Shown in pieces: positions 44,854 to 53,704 of a DNA stretch of 64,000 nucleotides; the stretch's first letter is position 1, and each line of letters begins with the position of its first letter. The stretch comes from Thiothrix sp. (GTDB taxonomy: Bacteria; Pseudomonadota; Gammaproteobacteria; Thiotrichales; Thiotrichaceae), in assembly GCF_028714775.1 (NCBI RefSeq), contig NZ_JAQTLS010000001.1, positions 124,001 through 188,000 on the forward strand, in the 5' to 3' direction. The notes under the pieces are model-generated. The model was not told where the DNA came from, made no database searches, and saw nothing but the letters and a program-made list of their open reading frames with translations. The position numbers were made by a program, and so were the translations under genes.

Positions 44854-47220
44854 ATGACTTATCCGAAGAAGCCCATGCACCTGTTCCGCGCTTTTCCACC
44901 CGTTTTCTTGCTGTTAGTGCTGTTTTGGCAAGTCGGAATCATCCCTGCTGCCAGTGCCGATGCACTTCTGCCTGCACTTGTGCTGAAAAATGATGCGACC
45001 ACCCTATCCGCCGCCCCCTTTATGGAAATCCTCGAAGACCCAACCCGGCAATTGGGGTTAACAGAGGTAACAAGGCAGGAATTCAATGCGCGGTTTGTTG
45101 CCAACACCCAAGATATGCCCCAGTTCGGCAGAACCCATTCAGCTTACTGGGTACGCTTTAACTTACTCAACCAATCGGACTTGAAGTGGTTTCTGTTGTC
45201 GGATGCGGTACTGGGCGACCAGTATGATTTGCACTTGCTTTCAGGCAGCCAAGAAGTGACCGCGAAGTATGCGCATAAAATGGAGGATTACCGTCGCCCA
45301 GCTTGGTCACTGACGCTGCCTCAGGGTCAGCCCTTGCAAGCTTACATCCGCGCCACCAATGGCGATTCGATACTGAACATGCCAGTGGAACTGCTGACGG
45401 CAGATACCATGTTGGAACGCACCAAAGATAATTATCGCTTGTACAGCAGTGTCTACGGGGCGTTGTTGGCACTGGCGGCTTACAACATGCTGCTGTTTTT
45501 TTCCCTGCGGGAATCCCGTTATTTGATCCTCGTCGTGCATATTTTGGCGATGATGGCCGCCATCCATGTCCTTGCACCTACCTTTAGCTTCCTCAGTTTT
45601 GTGAACAATACAGGTTCGCATTTTTTCACTGCACCTGTTTATATCGCGATGATTTCATTAAGCCTGTTTACCCGCGTGGTATTGGAAACCAAAACACGTT
45701 TGCCCACGTTTGACCGCACCCTGAAAAGCCTCGAAAGTTTAGCGGTAGTGCTGACCGCAGTGACTGGCTGGATTCACAGGGGCACGGCACTAGCACATGC
45801 ACTGGCGCTGGTCATGCTGGTGAGCGTGTTTATTACCAGTCTGGTGACAACAAGGCGGGGCGACCGGATTGCGAAATATTTCGCCAGCATCTATTTGCTG
45901 ATTACCCTGTTCATCGCACCCGCGCTGCTGGTACTGGTGTTGGGGGAGGATAGCTGGAATATCCACGCCTTTTATGTCGTCGGAATACCTGTGGGGCATG
46001 TGATTTTCATCCTGCTGCTATCCATCGTGCAAGCCGAGCGAGTACGCCTATTGCGCGAACAGATGCAGCACACCCAAGCCCTCAGCCACGCCAAAGGCGA
46101 ATTTCTCACCACCATGAGCCATGAATTGCGCACCCCGATGAATGCTGTCATCAGTACGGGTACGCTGCTGCAAAAAACACCACTCAACCCGCAGCAACAA
46201 GATTATGTGGATAGGCTGGGAACGGCGTCCAACCACATGCTGAACCTGATTAATGACATTCTGGACTTGTCCCGCACCGAAAACCATCGGCTGGAGCTGG
46301 CAAACCACGCCTTTACCCTCAGCGAATTACTGGCAAATCTGGATAAGCTGTTGGGCGACCAAGCCCGCCAGAAAAGTTTACATTTGAATTTGCAGACGTG
46401 GTTTCCTGAGAATACCCCTCTCAGAGGTGATGCAACGCGCCTGAGCCAAATCCTGCTGAACTTGCTGGGCAATGCCATCAAATTTACCGAATACGGGCGG
46501 GTTGACCTGTTTATCCGGGAAGTCATGCAACCAGCAACCGGCAAAGCCTTGCTTCAGTTTGAAGTCGTTGATACCGGCATGGGCATTTCACTACAACAGC
46601 AGGAAAGCCTGTTTGAACCCTTTGCCCAAGCCAACGCCAGCATTGCCCGACGCTACGGCGGCACTGGCCTTGGCCTTACCATCAGCCGCAAACTGGTGGA
46701 ACGCATGGGCGGTACACTGACCGTGGAGAGTACGCCCGGCGAAGGTTGCCGTTTTTACTTTGCCCTCGCCTTTCCTTTGCATATTCCTCGCCGTGCCGCA
46801 GAAACACCGGATAATGGGTTGAAAGGGAATTTGTCGGGTACAAACACACACATCCTGCTGGTCGATGATGACCCCATGAACCTGTTTTTCGGGCGCGAAT
46901 TGCTGCAAACCCTCGGCGTACAAGTCACCACCGCCGCCAGCGGCGCAGAAGCCATCCAACAACTGCAACAGCAAGCCATCGACATCGTATTCATGGACGT
47001 AAGTATGCCGGAGATGGATGGCTACGAAACCACCCGGCGGATTCGCGCCGACGTGCGCTTTGCCACCCTGCCGATTATTGCCCTCACCGCCCATGCCATC
47101 GCCGGGGGACGCGAACGCTGCTTAGCGGCAGGGATGAATGATTACCTCACCAAACCGTATGTGCTATCCGACCTGCATAGCACCATTGAGCGCTGGGCGC
47201 GGCTGCAAAACGCTTGCTGA
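44854..47220 (+). CDS. 7TMR-DISM hybrid sensor histidine kinase (copy 2)
   Basis: 788 residues, paralogue of the 38374 kinase: periplasmic FMEILEDPTRQLGLTEVTRQEF...HSAYWVRFNLLNQ, seven helices, phospho-acceptor His in TTMSHELRTPMNAVISTGTLL, ATPase motifs NLLGNAIKFTEYG, DTGMGI and YGGTGLGLTISRK, and a receiver with DIVFMDVSMPEMDGYE. ATG 44854 or 44875 are possible starts; both precede the signal peptide. The shared DISM opening motif suggests both kinases see related periplasmic ligands. Confidence 0.9.
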   Translation: MTYPKKPMHLFRAFPPVFLLLVLFWQVGIIPAASADALLPALVLKNDATTLSAAPFMEILEDPTRQLGLTEVTRQEFNARFVANTQDMPQFGRTHSAYWVRFNLLNQSDLKWFLLSDAVLGDQYDLHLLSGSQEVTAKYAHKMEDYRRPAWSLTLPQGQPLQAYIRATNGDSILNMPVELLTADTMLERTKDNYRLYSSVYGALLALAAYNMLLFFSLRESRYLILVVHILAMMAAIHVLAPTFSFLSFVNNTGSHFFTAPVYIAMISLSLFTRVVLETKTRLPTFDRTLKSLESLAVVLTAVTGWIHRGTALAHALALVMLVSVFITSLVTTRRGDRIAKYFASIYLLITLFIAPALLVLVLGEDSWNIHAFYVVGIPVGHVIFILLLSIVQAERVRLLREQMQHTQALSHAKGEFLTTMSHELRTPMNAVISTGTLLQKTPLNPQQQDYVDRLGTASNHMLNLINDILDLSRTENHRLELANHAFTLSELLANLDKLLGDQARQKSLHLNLQTWFPENTPLRGDATRLSQILLNLLGNAIKFTEYGRVDLFIREVMQPATGKALLQFEVVDTGMGISLQQQESLFEPFAQANASIARRYGGTGLGLTISRKLVERMGGTLTVESTPGEGCRFYFALAFPLHIPRRAAETPDNGLKGNLSGTNTHILLVDDDPMNLFFGRELLQTLGVQVTTAASGAEAIQQLQQQAIDIVFMDVSMPEMDGYETTRRIRADVRFATLPIIALTAHAIAGGRERCLAAGMNDYLTKPYVLSDLHSTIERWARLQNAC

Positions 47221-47308
47221 AAAGCGTGCAAAAAAGGCGAGAAATGACTAAAAATACTAAATTAGGTAAACTATACTTTAACTAATTAAGAATTTTAGTG
47301 TCATTCCC

Positions 47309-48745
47309 ATGAAAATATCACCATCAGAACTTATCAGTGTCCTTGCGCAGTTTAACCCGTGGTGGCGTGGCGGACGCATACCCAGCTTACCTACATGGAA
47401 ACGTGCCGCATGGCATGAACTCAACGAATGGGTAACACAGCCCCCGGTTCACCGTGCGGTCTTGCTGTCAGGCGCACGTCAGGTGGGCAAAACCACCTTG
47501 CTGCTACAGTGCATTGAAGACCTGCTGCAACAAGGCGTACCCGCCGCTAATATCCTTTACGTCACTTTTGACCATCCCATGCTCAAGCTGGGTGGTATTG
47601 ATGCGGTGTTAGCTGCATGGCGTGAGCGTGAACCGCGTGCTGATGGCATTGAGTACCTGTTTTTGGATGAAGCCCAATTCATCCGCGACTGGGGGACGTG
47701 GGTCAAGCACCAAACGGATTTCATCAAAGATCGGCGCATTGTGTTTACGGGTTCAGCCACACCATTACTGGAAGCCGAACAAGAATCTGGCGTTGGGCGT
47801 TGGCACGCCATCCGCATGACTACGCTATCATTCTACGAGTACCTGCAAATCAAGCAGCTCGACTTACCTGCCTTACCGCCGCTACGTTCCTTGCGCTACC
47901 TATTCGATTGGACGGCGCAAGACTTTTACCGCGTAACAGAATTGGCAGTGCCGTATACCGGGCATTTCCATGAATATTTGGTACGCGGCGGTTTCCCCCA
48001 AACCGCGCAGATTGATAGCGTGGTACAAGCCCAGCGTTTGTTGCGGGAAGACATTATCGACAAAGTGCTAAAACGGGACATGACCGCCTTGTTTGGGGTG
48101 CGGCGGGTGCTGGATTTGGAACATACCTTCCTGTACTTGTGTATGCACGACGGCGGGCTGCTGGACATGACGGATTTGTGCAGCAACCTGCAAGTCAAAC
48201 GTCCGACAGCGCAACATTTTATCGAATTGCTGGAAGCCACCCACCTGATCTATCGCCTGCCTCCGTTTGGCTACGGCAAAGACGTGTTGCGGGCGCGTTA
48301 CAAAATTTATCTAGCAGATGCGGCAATTTCATCCGCTGTATTGCTGAAAGGTAAGAATATTCTGGATGACCCCACCGCTCTGGGTGTTGCCACCGAAACG
48401 GCTGTTTTCCGCCATTTGTTCGCCCGCTATTACGCCCAGCAAGTGCGCTTTACTTACTGGCGCGGAAAGCAAGAACGTGAAGTTGATCTGGTAGCTGAGG
48501 TTGGCGGGCAAATTGTCCCGTTCGAGGTCAAATACCGCGCCCAGCACACCGGCGTGCGTGAACTCAAGGGGTTGATGGAATTGTGCCAGCAAAAAGCTAT
48601 CGGTCGCGGCTACGTCGTTACCAAGTCACTGGATGACTTTGGGTTGCTAGCAGGAACACCGGAAGGCATTAACATCATGCGCTTGCCCGCACCGTTGCTG
48701 TGCTATTGGATGGGTGAAGCCGAATTGTATGGTGTTGCAGAATAA
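47309..48745 (+). CDS. AAA ATPase with DUF4143 nuclease-like domain
   Basis: 478 residues. AAA_14 domain with Walker A LLSGARQVGKTTLLLQ and Walker B EYLFLDEAQFIRDW, sensor FTGSATPLL, then the DUF4143 part (EYLVRGGFPQTAQIDSV...DMTDLCSNLQVKRPTAQHFIELLEATHLIYRLPPF). The end has a PD-(D/E)XK-like arrangement TYWRGKQEREVDLVAEVGG...PFEVKYR. This large family is widespread, highly transferable and of unknown role. An AT-rich upstream region holds TATACT (47273-47278) as a possible -10. Confidence 0.88.
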   Translation: MKISPSELISVLAQFNPWWRGGRIPSLPTWKRAAWHELNEWVTQPPVHRAVLLSGARQVGKTTLLLQCIEDLLQQGVPAANILYVTFDHPMLKLGGIDAVLAAWREREPRADGIEYLFLDEAQFIRDWGTWVKHQTDFIKDRRIVFTGSATPLLEAEQESGVGRWHAIRMTTLSFYEYLQIKQLDLPALPPLRSLRYLFDWTAQDFYRVTELAVPYTGHFHEYLVRGGFPQTAQIDSVVQAQRLLREDIIDKVLKRDMTALFGVRRVLDLEHTFLYLCMHDGGLLDMTDLCSNLQVKRPTAQHFIELLEATHLIYRLPPFGYGKDVLRARYKIYLADAAISSAVLLKGKNILDDPTALGVATETAVFRHLFARYYAQQVRFTYWRGKQEREVDLVAEVGGQIVPFEVKYRAQHTGVRELKGLMELCQQKAIGRGYVVTKSLDDFGLLAGTPEGINIMRLPAPLLCYWMGEAELYGVAE

Positions 48746-48788
48746 TTGTTGTTCTGAATGTCATGTGCTTTTCCGTTACAATCCGTCT

Positions 48789-50993
48789 ATGGATATATCA
48801 CCAATACTAGAACCCCTAAATCCCCAGCAACGGCTGGCCGTTTCCGCCCCACCCAAGCCGATCCTCGTGCTCGCAGGTGCTGGCAGCGGCAAAACCCGCG
48901 TGCTGGTGCACCGCATTGCGTGGCTGATTGAAGTTGAAAATGCTTCGCCGTTCAGCATCCTTGCCGTGACCTTTACCAATAAAGCGGCGGCGGAAATGCG
49001 CGGGCGCATCCAAGAGCTGCTGCAAGTACCCAGCGGTGGCATGTGGGTCGGCACGTTCCACGGCTTGGCGCACCGTTTGCTGCGCCTGCACTGGCAACTG
49101 GCGAAATTGCCGCAGACCTTCCAAATCCTCGATTCCGAAGACCAGATACGCATGATCAAGCGGATTTTGAAATCGTTGGAATTGGATGAAACCCGCTTCC
49201 CGCCGCGCCAAGTCGCCAGTTTCATCAACTCGCGCAAGGACGAAGGCTCGCGCCCGCAGCACATCGAAGACCGGGGTGATTTCAACCAACGCCAGATGGT
49301 GCAGATTTACACGGTGTACGAACAAACCTGCCAGCGCAACGGCGTGGTGGATTTCGCCGAACTGCTGCTGCGCTCGCTGGAACTGCTGCGTGACAACCCG
49401 GAACTGCAACAGCATTACCGCAACCGTTTCCGCCACATTCTGGTGGACGAATTTCAGGATACCAATTCACTGCAATACGCTTGGTTGCGCTTGTTGGCGG
49501 GCGACCAAAACCCGGTATTCGCGGTCGGTGATGACGACCAGTCGATCTACGGCTGGCGTGGGGCAAAAATCGAAAACATCCGCAATTTCACCAAGCATTT
49601 CCCGGAATGCGAAACCATCCGGCTGGAACAAAACTACCGTTCCACCGCCAACATCCTGAATGCCGCCAATGCGCTGATCGACAATAACAAAGGGCGTTTG
49701 GGCAAAAAGCTGTGGACAGACGGCAAGGATGGCGAACGCCTGCACTTGTACGCCGCCTTCAATGAGTTGGACGAAGCGCGTTTCGTCGCTGCCCGCATCC
49801 AGAAATGGCAAGCACAAGGCGGGCTACGCAGCCAAGTCGCAGTACTGTACCGTTCCAACGCGCAATCGCGGGTATTTGAAAGCACCTTCAACGAAAACCG
49901 CATCCCTTACCGCGTGTATGGCGGGTTGCGCTTCTTCGAGCGGGCGGAAATCAAAGACGCACTGGCGTATCTGCGCCTGACCAGTAACCGCGTTGATGAT
50001 GCCTCTTTCGAGCGCGTGATCAACCATCCGCCACGCGGCATCGGCGAACGCACCGTGGACATCCTGCGCACCCAAGCCCGCGCTGACAATAAATCGCTGT
50101 GGGAAACCACCAGTGCCGCATCAACCTGCGGTGAATTGACCCCACGCGCTGCCCACGCCGCACTGGCTTTCATCCACCTCATCAACCGCATGGCGACCGA
50201 AACCCAAGGCTTACCACTAGCGGAACAAGTGCAGGTAGTGATCGACCTTGCCGGATTGAAAGAGCATTTCCTCGCCAAAGAAAAAGGCGAAGCAGGCCAA
50301 GCGCGGGTCGACAACTTGAACGAATTGGTTACAGCCGCGCACGGTTACACCTATGTGCAAACCGACGATATGCCGGAAATGGACGCACTTTCCGCCTTCC
50401 TTTCCCACGCCGCATTGGAAGCTGGCGAAGGCCAAGGCGAAGCGGGCGAAGACTGCGTGCAAATGATGACCCTGCATTCGGCGAAAGGCTTGGAATTCCC
50501 ACTGGTGTTCTTGGCGGGCTTGGAAGAAGGCTTGTTCCCGCACCAAATGTCCGCCGATGACCCCGCACGGTTGGAAGAAGAACGTCGCCTGTGTTACGTC
50601 GGTATTACCCGTGCCGAACGCGAATTGGTGATGAGCTACGCGGAACAACGCATGTTGCACGGACGGACGCAATTCAACCCACCTTCACGTTTCCTGCGCG
50701 AATTGCCGGAAGAATTGGTGGAAGAAGTGCGCCCGAAAGTGAAAACCTACCCCACAGGTTATCAAGGCAACAAGTTCCGCCCCGCCGAACCACCACCCGT
50801 TCGCGTCCCCAACAAATACGCCGAAGCCGAAACCGGCTACCGTATCGGGCAGCGCGTGCGCCACGCTAAATTCGGTGATGGGATAATTACTGCATCGGAA
50901 GGTTCCGGCGCACACTCACGGGTACAGGTGAATTTCAAAGCAGTCGGCAGCAAATGGCTAGTGTTAGGCTACGCCAATCTGGAAAAAATATAA
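48789..50993 (+). CDS. uvrD: DNA helicase II UvrD
   Basis: 734 residues, collinear with E. coli UvrD: LNPQQRLAVSAPPKPILVLAGAGSGKTRVLVHRIAWL (Walker A), AVTFTNKAAAEMRGRI, GTFHGLAHRLLRLH, ILVDEFQDTN, GDDDQSIYGWRGA, RLEQNYRST, MTLHSAKGLEFPLVFL and LCYVGITRA. The Tudor-like tail GQRVRHAKFGDGIITASEGSG is present. Acts in mismatch and excision repair. Start chosen at ATG 48789 (MDISPILEPLNPQQR); the frame is open upstream into the previous gene. Confidence 0.97.
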   Translation: MDISPILEPLNPQQRLAVSAPPKPILVLAGAGSGKTRVLVHRIAWLIEVENASPFSILAVTFTNKAAAEMRGRIQELLQVPSGGMWVGTFHGLAHRLLRLHWQLAKLPQTFQILDSEDQIRMIKRILKSLELDETRFPPRQVASFINSRKDEGSRPQHIEDRGDFNQRQMVQIYTVYEQTCQRNGVVDFAELLLRSLELLRDNPELQQHYRNRFRHILVDEFQDTNSLQYAWLRLLAGDQNPVFAVGDDDQSIYGWRGAKIENIRNFTKHFPECETIRLEQNYRSTANILNAANALIDNNKGRLGKKLWTDGKDGERLHLYAAFNELDEARFVAARIQKWQAQGGLRSQVAVLYRSNAQSRVFESTFNENRIPYRVYGGLRFFERAEIKDALAYLRLTSNRVDDASFERVINHPPRGIGERTVDILRTQARADNKSLWETTSAASTCGELTPRAAHAALAFIHLINRMATETQGLPLAEQVQVVIDLAGLKEHFLAKEKGEAGQARVDNLNELVTAAHGYTYVQTDDMPEMDALSAFLSHAALEAGEGQGEAGEDCVQMMTLHSAKGLEFPLVFLAGLEEGLFPHQMSADDPARLEEERRLCYVGITRAERELVMSYAEQRMLHGRTQFNPPSRFLRELPEELVEEVRPKVKTYPTGYQGNKFRPAEPPPVRVPNKYAEAETGYRIGQRVRHAKFGDGIITASEGSGAHSRVQVNFKAVGSKWLVLGYANLEKI

Positions 50994-51005
50994 GCTGCCA
51001 AAACC

Positions 51006-51033
51006 AGTAAGGGTGTCGTCGTGCACCCTTACT
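51006..51033. terminator. Terminator between uvrD and hypC
   Basis: AGTAAGGGTG (51006-51015) and CACCCTTACT (51024-51033) form a 10-base perfect stem between convergent genes; the right arm overlaps the hypC stop codon. Confidence 0.7.
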
Positions 51034-51268
51034 GCGGCGGAAGACTTGCGAAAATTTCGTCGTAATGCGCCCATGTTACCTGCGCATCTTCGGCGGATAC
51101 TTTTTGCATGACCTGCCCCAGACTGATCATGACGTAATCACCCACCGCGAGTTCTTCGCCCAGCATCATCAGTAGACTGACCTCGCGTTCAATGCCGCGT
51201 GCTTCACACCGGGCGCTTAAACCGCTGTCATCCAGTGAAATGATCTGCATCGGGATCGCCAAACACAT
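51029..51268 (-). CDS. hypC: Hydrogenase assembly chaperone HypC/HybG
   Basis: 79 residues starting MCLAIPMQI with the essential Cys2, followed by CEARGIEREVSLLMM and VGDYVMISLGQVMQKVSAEDA. HypC-type chaperones carry the Fe(CN)2CO unit with HypD and deliver it to the hydrogenase large subunit. It is divergent from the hydrogenase operon; the other hyp genes are not in the window. Confidence 0.93.
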   Translation of the reverse strand: MCLAIPMQIISLDDSGLSARCEARGIEREVSLLMMLGEELAVGDYVMISLGQVMQKVSAEDAQVTWAHYDEIFASLPPQ

Positions 51269-51402
51269 GTCTTTTCCTAATCAATATCAATATTTCTGCA
51301 TGTTACGCACTTGACACCCCTGTGTGTTGACCAATGTCAAACGCAGGCGACAGGAAGTGCCCACAATAGGGCTAGAATAACTAAACCGATAAGTGAGAAG
51401 CC
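51269..51402. promoter_or_regulatory. Divergent hypC / hydrogenase promoter region
   Basis: The 134-base gap holds TTGACA (51311-51316) and its inverse TGTCAA (51335-51340) 18 bases apart, and a -10-like TAGAAT (51373-51378) before hupD. I do not see a sigma54 -24/-12 element here, in contrast to the one before the HupK-like gene. Confidence 0.4.
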
Positions 51403-51906
51403 ATGTTGGTGCTAGGTATTGGTAATATCCTGCTGCAAGACGAGGGCATCGGAGTGCATCTGCTGAAATTCATGCAGAAACACTTCCCGATTTTTCCAGA
51501 TGTGAGCTACTTGGATGGTGGTACGCTCAGTTTCACCCTTGCAGGCGAGATCGAAGAACATGACCATCTGTTGGTGCTGGATGCAGTGGAGCTGCACGCC
51601 CGTGCAGGCACGCTTTGTTGTTACGAAGATGAGGCAATGGATCATTTCCTCGGTACAACCAAGCGCAGTGCCCACGAGGTTGGCTTGCTGGATTTGATGG
51701 ACATTGCCCGCCTCTCTGGGCATCTGCCCAAGCACCGCGCCCTGATCGGTATCCAGTATGAAACGTTTGGCTGGGGCGAAGAGTTAACCCCCGCCGTGAA
51801 ACGCAATATCCCGCTTGCTGCCCGCGTGGCTGCCACCCTGCTGCAAAAGTGGGAAGTCGAAAAACATCCACCGTGGCAAAAACACAGTTTGGAGGTTGTC
51901 TTATGA
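51403..51906 (+). CDS. hupD: Hydrogenase maturation endopeptidase (HupD/HyaD family)
   Basis: 167 residues. Nickel-sensing protease that removes the C-terminal tail of the large subunit after nickel insertion. The three metal ligands are visible: E14 (GNILLQDEGIGVHLL), D60 (LLVLDAVEL) and H91 (RSAHEVGLLDLM). Its substrate is HynL at 55426, whose tail follows DPCIACAVH. The stop overlaps the hynS start (ATGA). Confidence 0.93.
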   Translation: MLVLGIGNILLQDEGIGVHLLKFMQKHFPIFPDVSYLDGGTLSFTLAGEIEEHDHLLVLDAVELHARAGTLCCYEDEAMDHFLGTTKRSAHEVGLLDLMDIARLSGHLPKHRALIGIQYETFGWGEELTPAVKRNIPLAARVAATLLQKWEVEKHPPWQKHSLEVVL

Positions 51907-53048
51907 GGCTTGGTGAAATCCCAATCATTGTAAAGGATGAAGTCCCTATCGAAGGTGCACCCACCTCCGCTTTGGGCGCATACCTGCATGAACGCGGCGT
52001 CTCGCGCCGTGATTTCCTGAAATTCTGTGGCTTGCTGGCCTCGACGATGGCGATTTCCCCAGCGTTGATCCCAAAAATCGCAGAAGCATTAGAAAATGCC
52101 AAACGCCCATCGGTGATCTGGCTTTCTTTCCAAGAATGCACAGGCTGTACCGAATCCATTACCCGCTCGCACAGCCCCAGCATTGAAGGGCTGATCTTCG
52201 ACGCGATTTCGCTGGATTACCACCACACTTTACAAGCCGCTTCCGGCTACGGTGCGGAAGAAGCGCGTGCTGAGGCGATGAAGGAAAACTACGGCAAGTA
52301 TGTGCTGGTGGTGGATGGTTCCATCCCACTGGACAACCCCGGCTATTCCACCATCGCGGGTATCAGTAACCTGGATATGCTGAAAGAAGCGGCAGCGGGA
52401 GCAGCAGCGATTGTTGCTGTCGGTACGTGTGCTGCTTACGGTGGCTTGCCGAAAGCTGACCCGAACCCGACGGGTGCGGTTTCAGTTGCCGATATTATCA
52501 AGGACAAACCCATTATCAATGTGCCCGGTTGCCCACCTATCCCGGTGGTGATTACCGGCGTCATTGCCCATTTCCTAACCTTCGGGCTTCCCGAACTGGA
52601 TAGTTTGGGTCGTCCGAAGGCTTTTTACGGGCAAAGCATCCATGACCGTTGCTACCGCCGTCCGTTTTACGAGCGCGGCCTGTTTGCGGAAACCTTCGAT
52701 GATGAAGGCGCAAAAGCAGGCTGGTGTTTGTACAAACTGGGCTGCAAAGGGCCAGTTACGTATAACGCTTGCGCCACCACCAAATGGAATGACGGCACGA
52801 GCTTCCCGATTGAATCCGGGCATGGCTGCATCGGTTGTTCCGAACCCGATTTCTGGGATTTCGGCGGCTTCTACCAAGCACTTTCCATCCCACCGGGCGC
52901 ATCGGGTAAAAATGCCGTGTATGCCGCTGCGGTCGGTATCGCTGCTGGGGTTGCTATCGGTGCAATGAACAAAAAATCCAAGGCGGATGCGGCTGGTTTG
53001 CACCAAACCGTGACGGTCGAGGAATTGAATCAGGAGTCACAATCATGA
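51903..53048 (+). CDS. hynS: [NiFe] hydrogenase small subunit (Isp-type, HynS)
   Basis: 381 residues from ATG 51903. A twin-arginine signal (SRRDFLKFCGLLASTMAIS) exports the folded heterodimer. Cluster ligands appear in SFQECTGCTESITRSHSPSIEGLIFD, VGTCAAYGGLPKADPNPTGA, NVPGCPPIPVVI and the medial/distal region DRCYRRPFYERGLFAE...GWCLYKLGCKGPVTYNACATTKWN...GHGCIGCSEPDFWD. A C-terminal helix (VYAAAVGIAAGVAIGAM) anchors it in the membrane. It is the first structural gene, overlapping hupD and isp1. Confidence 0.95.
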   Translation: MRLGEIPIIVKDEVPIEGAPTSALGAYLHERGVSRRDFLKFCGLLASTMAISPALIPKIAEALENAKRPSVIWLSFQECTGCTESITRSHSPSIEGLIFDAISLDYHHTLQAASGYGAEEARAEAMKENYGKYVLVVDGSIPLDNPGYSTIAGISNLDMLKEAAAGAAAIVAVGTCAAYGGLPKADPNPTGAVSVADIIKDKPIINVPGCPPIPVVITGVIAHFLTFGLPELDSLGRPKAFYGQSIHDRCYRRPFYERGLFAETFDDEGAKAGWCLYKLGCKGPVTYNACATTKWNDGTSFPIESGHGCIGCSEPDFWDFGGFYQALSIPPGASGKNAVYAAAVGIAAGVAIGAMNKKSKADAAGLHQTVTVEELNQESQS

Positions 53049-53704
53049 ACGACGTTGATTTCCTGCTGTGGGTCAAAGGGCCTGCTTTCAGCGCCGCAAT
53101 GGTCATTTTCATTGCTGGTATGGTGTTACGCTTCTTTGAAATCCTCTCGCTGGGTAAAAAGGTCAATTACGCTGTACCGAAAAGCGACCCCGTTCAAGGC
53201 GGGTTGCGTGAAATTTTGCGGCGTTTCGGCACGGATAAGGCCACTTTCCAACGTTCCTTGCTGACCGTTATCGGCGGGTATGTGTTCCATATCGGCCTGT
53301 TTGTGGTGGTCTTTTTGCTGGCGGCACACATTGCCCTGCTCAAAAGCATCATCGGGTTTGGCTGGCCTAACCTGCCAACGCCCGTGGTGGATGCGTTTGC
53401 GGTTATCACCATGCTGACGCTGATCGCAGTGCTGGCGCACCGTTTACAGCATCCGGTAAAACGATTCCTTTCCACCCCGTCGGATTATGTGGTGTGGGCA
53501 TCGACGTTCGTGCCAGTGCTGACAGGTTACATGGCTTACCACCATTTGTTGCTCGCGCCGTCATTGATGTTGGGCTTGCACATCTTGAGTGTGGAATTCC
53601 TGCTGGTTATTTTCCCGTTCACCAAACTGACCCACGCTTTCACACTGTTCTTGGCACGCTGGTACAACGGTGTTTCTATGGGTATTCGGGGGGTTAAATC
53701 ATGA
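53045..53704 (+). CDS. isp1: Isp1, cytochrome b-type membrane subunit of the hydrogenase
   Basis: 219 residues with about five membrane helices and similarity to the NarI/DsrM fold: FSAAMVIFIAGMVLRFFEI, GGYVFHIGLFVVVFLLAAHI, LIAVLAHRLQHPVKRFL and LGLHILSVEFLLVIFPFTKLTHAF. The paired His are likely b-haem ligands. With Isp2 it links H2 oxidation to quinone or sulfur metabolism. Overlaps both neighbours by 4 bases. Confidence 0.9.
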   Translation: MNDVDFLLWVKGPAFSAAMVIFIAGMVLRFFEILSLGKKVNYAVPKSDPVQGGLREILRRFGTDKATFQRSLLTVIGGYVFHIGLFVVVFLLAAHIALLKSIIGFGWPNLPTPVVDAFAVITMLTLIAVLAHRLQHPVKRFLSTPSDYVVWASTFVPVLTGYMAYHHLLLAPSLMLGLHILSVEFLLVIFPFTKLTHAFTLFLARWYNGVSMGIRGVKS

